This document shows positions 57,068-64,000 of a DNA stretch of 64,000 nucleotides, piece by piece. The DNA lies in assembly GCF_031458115.1 (NCBI RefSeq), contig NZ_JAVDXV010000006.1, forward strand, positions 124,001 to 188,000, given 5' to 3'. The stretch is from Pelomonas asaccharophilus_A (GTDB taxonomy: Bacteria > Pseudomonadota > Gammaproteobacteria > Burkholderiales > Burkholderiaceae_C). Under the pieces are notes generated by a model. That model had not been told where the DNA came from, ran no database searches, and saw only the letters and a list, made by a program, of their open reading frames with translations. Within the stretch, counting starts at the first letter, position 1; the number at the start of each line of letters is the position of its first letter. Both the position numbers and the translations under genes were made by a program.

Positions 57068-58108
57068 ATGCCGCTGATCCCCTACGCCCTCACCCGCCCC
57101 TTCCTGTTCGGCCTGGACCCCGAGCACGCCCACGAACTGACGCTGGACGCCATCGCCCGGCTACAGAACACGCCATTGCAATGCCTGTGGAGCGGCTCGC
57201 GGGTCAGCGACCCGGTGACCGTGGCCGGCCTGCGCTTCCCCAACCGCATCGGCCTGGCCGCCGGCCTGGACAAGAACGGGCGCTGCATTGACGGCCTGGG
57301 CGCGATGGGCTTCGGCTTCATCGAGGTGGGCACCGTGACGCCCAAGGGCCAGCCCGGCAACGACAAGCCGCGCATGTTTCGCCTGCCGCAGGCCAACGCG
57401 CTGATCAACCGGCTGGGCTTCAACAACGAAGGCCTGCAGAGCTTCATCGCCAACGTGAAGCGCGCGCACAGCTTCCGCGCCGCGGGCGGCGTGCTGGGCC
57501 TGAACATCGGCAAGAACGCCGCGACACCCATCGAGAACGCGGCCGACGACTACCTGCTGGGCCTGGAAGGCGTGCATCCGCATGCCGACTACATCACCGT
57601 CAACATCTCCAGCCCCAACACCAAGAACCTGCGCGCGCTGCAGAGCGACGAGGCGCTGGACGCCCTGCTGGGCACGCTGCAGCGGCGCAAGCAACAGCTC
57701 GACACCCAGAGCGGCAAGCGCGTGCCGATGTTCGTGAAGATCGCGCCGGACCTGGAGGAAGACCAGGTCACCGTCATCGCGAAGACGCTGACCGCCAACG
57801 GCATCGACGGCGTCATCGCCACCAACACGACCATCGCGCGCGACAAGGTGCAAGGCCTGGCGCACGCGGAAGAAATGGGCGGCCTGTCCGGCGCGCCGGT
57901 GTTCGAGGCCAGCAACCGCGTCATCCGCCTGCTGCGCGCCGCGCTGCCGGCGGGCTACCCCATCATCGGCGTGGGCGGTGTGCTGAGCGGAGAAGACGCC
58001 CGCGCCAAGATCGCGGCCGGTGCGGACCTGGTGCAGGTCTACACGGGCCTGATCTACAAGGGTCCGGCGCTGGTCAACGATTGCGCCAAGGCCCTGGCCC
58101 GGCGCTGA
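57068..58108 (+). CDS. pyrD: Dihydroorotate dehydrogenase (quinone), class 2
   Basis: 346 residues. The FMN enzyme of pyrimidine synthesis, bound to the inner membrane through its N-terminal helix (MPLIPYALTRPFLFGLDPEHAHELTL). Core motifs are GLAAGLDKNG, NRLGFNNEG, NISSPNTKNLR (catalytic Ser of class 2) and the C-terminal FMN phosphate loop IIGVGGVLSGEDA. The ATG at 57068 is the family start. Confidence 0.96.
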   Translation: MPLIPYALTRPFLFGLDPEHAHELTLDAIARLQNTPLQCLWSGSRVSDPVTVAGLRFPNRIGLAAGLDKNGRCIDGLGAMGFGFIEVGTVTPKGQPGNDKPRMFRLPQANALINRLGFNNEGLQSFIANVKRAHSFRAAGGVLGLNIGKNAATPIENAADDYLLGLEGVHPHADYITVNISSPNTKNLRALQSDEALDALLGTLQRRKQQLDTQSGKRVPMFVKIAPDLEEDQVTVIAKTLTANGIDGVIATNTTIARDKVQGLAHAEEMGGLSGAPVFEASNRVIRLLRAALPAGYPIIGVGGVLSGEDARAKIAAGADLVQVYTGLIYKGPALVNDCAKALARR

Positions 58109-58116
58109 GGCCTGAC

Positions 58117-58617
58117 ATGCGAGCCGGCCTCGTCGCTCTCGGCCTCGCGGCACTGCTGTCGGGCTGCGCGACGCCGGATCGCGACACGCGGCTGCAACCG
58201 GGACTGAGCCGTGGCGAGGACGTCATGGCCTTGTACGGCCAGCCCCGACGCATCTGGCCCGAGGCCGATGGCGGGCGCACGCTGGAGTACTCCAGCCAGC
58301 CCATGGGCCAGCACTGCTACATGGTCAGGCTAGGTGCCGATGGCCGCCTGGTGAGCCTGGAGGATGGCCTCTCGCCCGCCGCCAGGGAGCGCATCGCGCC
58401 CGGCATGACGCCCGAGCAGGTCTCGCGGCAGCTGGGGCAGGAGCGCAGCCGCGTGTTCTTCCGCAACAGCGGCGAGGACGTCTGGGACTGGACCGTGAAG
58501 CCCGACCAGTCCGGCTATGGCCTGCGATTCAACGTCCATTTCAAGGACGGCCATGTGGTGCGGACCAGTCACAGCATGGTCTTTCCCAACCGCCTTTTCC
58601 CCGGCCTGGACGACTGA
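58117..58617 (+). CDS. BamE/SmpA-like outer-membrane lipoprotein
   Basis: 166 residues. A lipoprotein signal with lipobox LLSGC (Cys at about residue 19) is followed by two repeats of the SmpA/BamE type: GLSRGEDVMALYGQPRRIWPEADGGRTLEYSSQP and APGMTPEQVSRQLGQERSRVFFRNSGEDVWDWTV. Similar proteins are small outer-membrane lipoproteins that may assist Bam or act independently; the classical BamE length is shorter. It starts 8 bp after pyrD. Confidence 0.75.
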   Translation: MRAGLVALGLAALLSGCATPDRDTRLQPGLSRGEDVMALYGQPRRIWPEADGGRTLEYSSQPMGQHCYMVRLGADGRLVSLEDGLSPAARERIAPGMTPEQVSRQLGQERSRVFFRNSGEDVWDWTVKPDQSGYGLRFNVHFKDGHVVRTSHSMVFPNRLFPGLDD

Positions 58618-58627
58618 GTCCACCAAC

Positions 58628-58658
58628 AAAAACGCCCCGGCGCTTGCGCACCGGGGCG
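58628..58658 (-). terminator. Intrinsic terminator of the third PEP-CTERM gene
   Basis: CGCCCCGG (58633-58640) / CCGGGGCG (58651-58658). On the minus strand the stem is followed by a T5 run (58632-58628). It lies 64 bp after the PEP-CTERM stop. Confidence 0.85.
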
Positions 58659-58722
58659 ATACGGGAGACTCAATTCTTTCGAGGCCGCCGCCCGGCAACC
58701 TCGTCGAACCCAATGGGTCCGA

Positions 58723-59181
58723 TCAGAAATCGCGGCGACGACGCGAGGCGACGAAGCCGACGATGCCCAGGCCAGCGGCCAGCAGGGCGTAGGTCTCGGG
58801 TTCCGGCACGGCCGTGACGGCCGAAGCGATGCTGTAGGCAGCGGTGCTCGGAGCGAAACCACTCACGAAGTAGTAGTAGCTGCCGGCGCCCAGCGAGACG
58901 GTGACGTCCGCTGCGTTCTGGCTCCAGGAACCGATGTAGGTGTTGTCAGCCTTGAACAGGCTGTACGTGCCGGCCAGCACGCCGAACGAATCGACGCTGC
59001 TCGTCACGTTGGAGGCGGTGTCCAGCGAGAACGTGAAGAAATCGCCAACGGTCCCGGAGGGAACGCTGAACAGGGTTGCATGCTCCAGAGGATCATGGCC
59101 GCCCCAGCTCCAGGTTCCAGCTTGGGCACTTAGCCCGCTGAGTGCCACCACAGACGCGGCGGCGATAGTTTTCAACTTCAT
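58723..59181 (-). CDS. Small PEP-CTERM sorting-domain protein
   Basis: 152 residues. A signal peptide (LKTIAAASVVALSGLSAQAG) leads to a short beta-rich body (GDFFTFSLDTASNVTSSVDSF, GAGSYYYFVSGF) resembling the small one-domain exosortase substrates. The tail VPEPETYALLAAGLGIVGFVASRRRR is a full PEP-CTERM. AGGAG precedes the ATG. It is a solitary gene with its own terminator, separate from the PEP-CTERM-GH16 operon. Confidence 0.9.
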   Translation of the reverse strand: MKLKTIAAASVVALSGLSAQAGTWSWGGHDPLEHATLFSVPSGTVGDFFTFSLDTASNVTSSVDSFGVLAGTYSLFKADNTYIGSWSQNAADVTVSLGAGSYYYFVSGFAPSTAAYSIASAVTAVPEPETYALLAAGLGIVGFVASRRRRDF

Positions 59182-59355
59182 TGCGTAGCTCCTGACTTTT
59201 TGACGGTCAAGCACAACCGCCGGAACCGATTGTGCAGTGCAGCGAAGCCCCGTGAAGTCCTGCACACCCTTCGGCTTAGGGGGGAACGCGCGGTTACTTG
59301 TACCGACGTGTAAAGCGGGAGTTACCCGATGTCCCGTCTTGGGGCGACATGCAAC

Positions 59356-61710
59356 TTATTCGGTGCCGAGACGCACCACTTTCTGCAGCCCTTCGACGGC
59401 CTTTCCCTTGCGCGCGCGCTTGCCGGCGTGAGCCGCCAGCGACTGGTTCTTCAGCAGCTCGTCGCGCGGCTTGGCGCCGCGGCCGGTGCCGTGCACGCGC
59501 AGCTGCGTCGAGAAACAGGCCAGGGACAAGACCTTGTCCTTGGCCTCCAGGTCCATCAGCATCAGGCCGCGGCCACCCTTGGGCTGATGCTTCAACTCGT
59601 CCAGCGGGAAGGTCAACAGCCGGCCTTGCTCGCTCAGCACGCCCAATTGGAGGCTTAGCGCATCACCTGGCACCGGCGCCAGCAACGGCGCCTCGCCATC
59701 CTCCAGCGCCAGGAAGGTCTTGCCGGCCTTCTGGCGGCCAACCAGGTCGCCGACCTGGGCCAGCAGGCCGTAGCCACCGGTGCCGGCCATGACCAGACGT
59801 TGACCTGCAGCGGCAGCGAAGTAGTGGGCGATCTGCGAGCCGGTTTCCAGCTCGATCATCGTCGTGATGGGCTGGCCGTCGCCACGCCCGCCCGGGAGCG
59901 TCGACACGGGCACCGAATACGCCCGGCCGTTGCTGCCGATGACGATGAGCGGGTCGACGCTGCGGCACCGGAACGCGCCCCACAGGCCGTCGCCGGCCTT
60001 GAAGCTCTGCGCCGCGATGTCGACCTCGTGGCCCTTCAACGCCCTCACCCAGCCCTTCTGGCTGACGATGACGGTGACGGGCTCGTCGACGATCTTGACC
60101 TCGGCAACGACGCGCTTCTCGGGCTGGATCAGCGTGCGGCGGTCGTCGCCGTACTGCTTGGCGTCGGCCTCGATCTCCTTGATGACCGTGCGGCGCAGCG
60201 CCGCGGCCGAGCCGAGGATGTCTTCCAGCTTGGCGCGCTCGTCGCGCAGCTTGGACAACTCCTGCTCGATCTTGATGGCTTCCAGCCGCGCCAGCTGGCG
60301 CAGGCGGATTTCGAGGATGTCTTCGGCCTGGCGGTCGCTCAGCTTGAAGCGGGCGATCAGCGCTTCCTTGGGCTCATCCGACTCGCGGATGATGCGGATC
60401 ACCTCGTCGATGTTGAGCAGCACCAGCTGCCGGCCCTCGTAGACATGGATGCGGTCATTGACCTTGGCTAGCCGGTGCTCGGTGCGGCGGCGCACCGTCG
60501 TCTGGCGGAAGCCCACCCACTCGGTCAAGACCTGTCGCAAGCTTTTCTGCGTGGGCCGGCCGTCGTCGCCGATCATGGTCAGGTTGACCGACGCGCTGCT
60601 TTCCAAGCTTGTGTGAGCCAGCAGCGCGTTGATCAGGTCCTGCTGCTCGACCGTGCGGCTCTTGGGCTCGAAGACGATGCGCACGGCGGCGTCCTTGCTG
60701 GACTCGTCGCGCACGCCGTCCAGCACGGCCAGCAGGCTGGCCTTGAGTTGCAGCTGATCGGCGGTCAGCGCCTTCTTGCCGGCCTTGACCTTGGGGTTGG
60801 ACAGTTCCTCGATCTCTTCCAGCACCTTCTGCGCGCTGGTGCCGTGTGGCAGCTCGGTGACCACCAGCTGCCACTGGCCGCGCGCCAGGTCCTCGATCTT
60901 CCAGCGCGCGCGCAGCTTCAGGCTGCCGCGGCCGGAAGCGTAGGCGGCGCGGATGTCTTCCGGCGCGCTGATGAGCTGGCCGCCACCGGGGAAATCGGGC
61001 CCGGGCAGCAGCTCGAACAGCGCGTCGTCGGACAGCTTGTCGTCCTTCAGCAGCGCGACCGCCGCCGCGGCGACTTCGCGCAGGTTGTGGCTGGGGATCT
61101 CGGTGGCCAGGCCCACGGCGATGCCGCTGGCGCCGTTCAGCAGCGCGAACGGCAGGCGCGCCGGCAGTTCGACCGGCTCCTGCGTCGTGCCGTCGTAGTT
61201 GGGGCGGAAGTCCACCGTGCCTTCGTCGATCTCGTCCAGCACGAGGCGGGCGATGGGGGCCAGACGAGCTTCCGTGTACCGCATCGCGGCGGCGCCGTCG
61301 CCGTCGCGGCTGCCGAAGTTGCCATGGCCGTCGATCAGCGGGTAACGCAGCGAAAAATCCTGCGCCATGCGCACAAGCGCGTCGTAGACCGACTGGTCGC
61401 CGTGCGGGTGGAAGCTGCCCAGCACGTCGCCCACGACCTTGGCGCCCTTGACCGGCTTGGCGCCCGAGGAACCGCTCCAGCCCAGGCCCAGGCGGTGCAT
61501 CGAATAGAGGATGCGGCGCTGCACGGGTTTCTGGCCGTCGGCATAGCTGGGCAGCGCGCGCCCCTTGACGACGCTGAGCGCGTACTCGAGATAGGCCTGC
61601 TGCGCATAGGCGGCCAGCGTCAGCGCGCTGGGATCGTCGCCGCCGCCGTTGTTGTTGCCGCCGCCGTCGTTGGGGCCGTTGAAGTCGATGGTGGTCTGTT
61701 CGGAACTCAT
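59356..61710 (-). CDS. parC: DNA topoisomerase IV subunit A
   Basis: 784 residues. The catalytic Tyr lies in AMRYTEARL; breakage-reunion domain motifs include VLGSFHPHGDQSVYDALVRMAQ and GNFGSRDGD. The C-terminal beta-propeller (about 500-760) carries blades with GRAYSVPVSTLPGGRGDGQ. It decatenates sister chromosomes with ParE. The ATG overlaps the stop of the lytic transglycosylase gene as ATGA. Last gene of the parE operon. Confidence 0.95.
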   Translation of the reverse strand: MSSEQTTIDFNGPNDGGGNNNGGGDDPSALTLAAYAQQAYLEYALSVVKGRALPSYADGQKPVQRRILYSMHRLGLGWSGSSGAKPVKGAKVVGDVLGSFHPHGDQSVYDALVRMAQDFSLRYPLIDGHGNFGSRDGDGAAAMRYTEARLAPIARLVLDEIDEGTVDFRPNYDGTTQEPVELPARLPFALLNGASGIAVGLATEIPSHNLREVAAAAVALLKDDKLSDDALFELLPGPDFPGGGQLISAPEDIRAAYASGRGSLKLRARWKIEDLARGQWQLVVTELPHGTSAQKVLEEIEELSNPKVKAGKKALTADQLQLKASLLAVLDGVRDESSKDAAVRIVFEPKSRTVEQQDLINALLAHTSLESSASVNLTMIGDDGRPTQKSLRQVLTEWVGFRQTTVRRRTEHRLAKVNDRIHVYEGRQLVLLNIDEVIRIIRESDEPKEALIARFKLSDRQAEDILEIRLRQLARLEAIKIEQELSKLRDERAKLEDILGSAAALRRTVIKEIEADAKQYGDDRRTLIQPEKRVVAEVKIVDEPVTVIVSQKGWVRALKGHEVDIAAQSFKAGDGLWGAFRCRSVDPLIVIGSNGRAYSVPVSTLPGGRGDGQPITTMIELETGSQIAHYFAAAAGQRLVMAGTGGYGLLAQVGDLVGRQKAGKTFLALEDGEAPLLAPVPGDALSLQLGVLSEQGRLLTFPLDELKHQPKGGRGLMLMDLEAKDKVLSLACFSTQLRVHGTGRGAKPRDELLKNQSLAAHAGKRARKGKAVEGLQKVVRLGTE

Positions 61711-62366
61711 GGATGCAAGGTCAATCGCTGCGCGCGGGCCGGTTGGCGCTGCTGCAGCAAGGCCCAGTACAGCTCGAGCACGAGATGCACATGGGCCTGG
61801 GTTTCTTCAATGTCGGGAATTCGGTTGCCGGCGCGACGCACGCTGCCTTCGCCGGCGTTCCACGCGGCCAACACCACGTCGATGGAGCCGAAGCGGCGGA
61901 TCAGGTCGGCCAGCATGCGCGCGCCGGTGTGGATGTTGATGCGGGGTTCGATGAGACGGGCCGCCTCGGCGGGCGTCGCATAGCGGCTGGCCGTCTCGGG
62001 CGTGATCTGCATCAGGCCCAGCGCGCCGCGCGGCGACACGGCGTCCTTCTGGTAGCTGGACTCCACCGCGATGATGGCCTTCAGCAGCTCGACGTCCACG
62101 CCATGCTCGCGCGCGGCCTCGCGCACCCAGGGCTGCACGGCCTTCACTTCCGGCGCAATGTCCAGCCAGGTCAGTATCGTGGCGCCGGCATCGGCCTTGC
62201 CGGGCACGCGCAGCGCGCCGACGTCGCCGCCCAGCACCGGCTTGAAGCGGGCGTCCAGCTTGCGCGCCGCGAAATGGGCCACGCCGGCCGAGTCCACATA
62301 GCCCCACAGCTCCGCATGCGCAGGAATGGCGCAGACCAGCAGCAGCGATGCGAACCAGTGCCTCAT
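61707..62366 (-). CDS. Lytic transglycosylase with DUF4124-like N-terminus
   Basis: 219 residues. A signal peptide (MRHWFASLLLVCAIPAHA) is followed by a short DUF4124-like segment (ELWGYVDSAGVAHFAARK). The SLT domain (about 80-185) has its catalytic Glu in AIIAVESSYQKDAVSPRGALGLMQITPET. It cleaves murein glycan strands in the periplasm. The gene is embedded between parE and parC through 4-bp overlaps with the GNAT and parC genes. Confidence 0.9.
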   Translation of the reverse strand: MRHWFASLLLVCAIPAHAELWGYVDSAGVAHFAARKLDARFKPVLGGDVGALRVPGKADAGATILTWLDIAPEVKAVQPWVREAAREHGVDVELLKAIIAVESSYQKDAVSPRGALGLMQITPETASRYATPAEAARLIEPRINIHTGARMLADLIRRFGSIDVVLAAWNAGEGSVRRAGNRIPDIEETQAHVHLVLELYWALLQQRQPARAQRLTLHP

Positions 62367-62887
62367 GCGGCCTCCTGTCCCAGCGCCACGCGGGCCTGGT
62401 ATTCGCGGTCCAGCAGCGACATGACGATCAGCGAGTCGTAGCCGTCGGCGCCGTCGGTGGTCACGCGCACGCTCTCGCGCAGCCGCCCTTCCTCGACGAA
62501 GCCCTCGCTCTGGTAGAGCTTCAACGCCCGCGTGTTCAGCGCCTTCACGTCAAGCCAGAAGCGGTGCGCCTTCAGCTGCGTGAACGCCATCGCCTTGAGC
62601 TGCCGCACGGCCGAGCGGCCCAGGCCGCGGCCCTTGGGCTGCAGCACCAGTCGCTTCAGCTCGACGGAGCCGTTGGGGTTGCGGCAACCCTGCAGGATGA
62701 CGAAGCCGATGCGCGCCAGTTCGTCGCCCTCTTCCAGGATGAAATGGCGCGAGTCCGGGAAGCGGATGGCGCCCTCGTGCTGAGGCCGTTCCCAGGCCGT
62801 GATGAACGGCAGGTTCGCGGCGTCGCGCTCGACCGAGACCACCCAGTCCAGGTCGGACAGCATCGTCGGGCGCAGGCGCAGGCTCAT
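62363..62887 (-). CDS. GNAT family N-acetyltransferase
   Basis: 174 residues. The acetyl-CoA motif A is RLVLQPKGRGLGRSAVRQL, and motif B is DVKALNTRALKLYQSEGFVEEG. Substrate unknown (RimI/RimJ-like length). The ATG at 62887 is 14 bp after the parE stop; it overlaps the lytic transglycosylase gene. The conserved location suggests co-expression with topoisomerase IV, but not a functional link. Confidence 0.88.
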   Translation of the reverse strand: MSLRLRPTMLSDLDWVVSVERDAANLPFITAWERPQHEGAIRFPDSRHFILEEGDELARIGFVILQGCRNPNGSVELKRLVLQPKGRGLGRSAVRQLKAMAFTQLKAHRFWLDVKALNTRALKLYQSEGFVEEGRLRESVRVTTDGADGYDSLIVMSLLDREYQARVALGQEAA

Positions 62888-62901
62888 GCCGAGTGGCCGG
62901 C

Positions 62902-64000
<1,099 letters not shown>

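Overview
The window is a dense, high-GC stretch of bacterial chromosome with no plasmid, phage, IS or CRISPR signature. Gene content points to a betaproteobacterium of the order Burkholderiales, probably near the Roseateles/Mitsuaria/Rubrivivax group. The supporting evidence is livHMGF next to dctBD, three PEP-CTERM proteins, a ferredoxin-reductase of the type annotated as glucoseen reductase, a DUF3717 domain and the parE/parC arrangement. The taxonomic placement is inference from gene families, not from a search.

Layout: 1-5.4 kb holds the end of a CocE/NonD hydrolase, valS and a divergent dehydrogenase-like gene with degraded catalytic motifs. 5.4-9.7 kb holds galU, a translationally coupled cysM-NUDIX-tusA operon, tRNA-Leu(CAA), a rhomboid protease and an SDR protein. 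9.8-12.7 kb has an iron-sulfur flavin reductase, a 2-oxoglutarate/Fe(II) dioxygenase and a leucine-dehydrogenase-like enzyme. 12.8-16.3 kb is the branched-chain amino acid ABC transporter livHMGF. 16.6-20.7 kb is a DctB/DctD-type sigma-54 two-component system facing an acidic-amino-acid binding protein. 20.7-25.7 kb is ftsK-lolA-rarA plus a Crp/Fnr regulator. 25.9-30.7 kb has trxB, rpmB-rpmG, a DUF3016 protein, a fatty acid desaturase and an RsmB-type methyltransferase. 30.8-35.1 kb has a DUF1345 protein, purN, trpS, a DUF3717-DUF1289 fusion and a MATE pump. 35.1-39.5 kb has a Cpx-like Spy/regulator/kinase module and ettA. 39.6-47.5 kb has a peptide-binding protein, a DEAD-box helicase, mnmC, a chemoreceptor and rpiA.

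47.6-50.7 kb is the most distinctive accessory locus: an operon of two PEP-CTERM proteins and a secreted GH16 glucanase-like enzyme behind a tandem LacI-type operator. 50.8-54 kb has a secreted carotenoid oxygenase with a DUF2141 partner, and aroG. 54-55.1 kb is decaying DNA: a broken HlyC/CorC transporter gene and a frameshifted lipoprotein. 55.1-59.2 kb has an EamA exporter with a divergent LysR regulator, pyrD, a BamE-like lipoprotein and a third PEP-CTERM protein. 59.4-64 kb is the parE-GNAT-lytic transglycosylase-parC operon; parE runs off the window.

Two themes cut across the genes. Many tandem genes overlap by 4 bp (ATGA, GTGA or TTGA), suggesting coupled translation. Several genes carry a -10-like hexamer (consensus NANAAT) followed by a GC-rich discriminator, either directly before the start codon (leaderless-type mRNA predicted for pyrD, cysM, purN, rsmB, ftsK and rpiA) or before a short leader with a strong hairpin (aroG, ettA, the 9814 reductase, the leucine-dehydrogenase-like gene and the DEAD-box helicase). 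No intergenic stretch above about 300 bases lacks a gene, apart from the pseudogene zone at 53974-54613, which is annotated.
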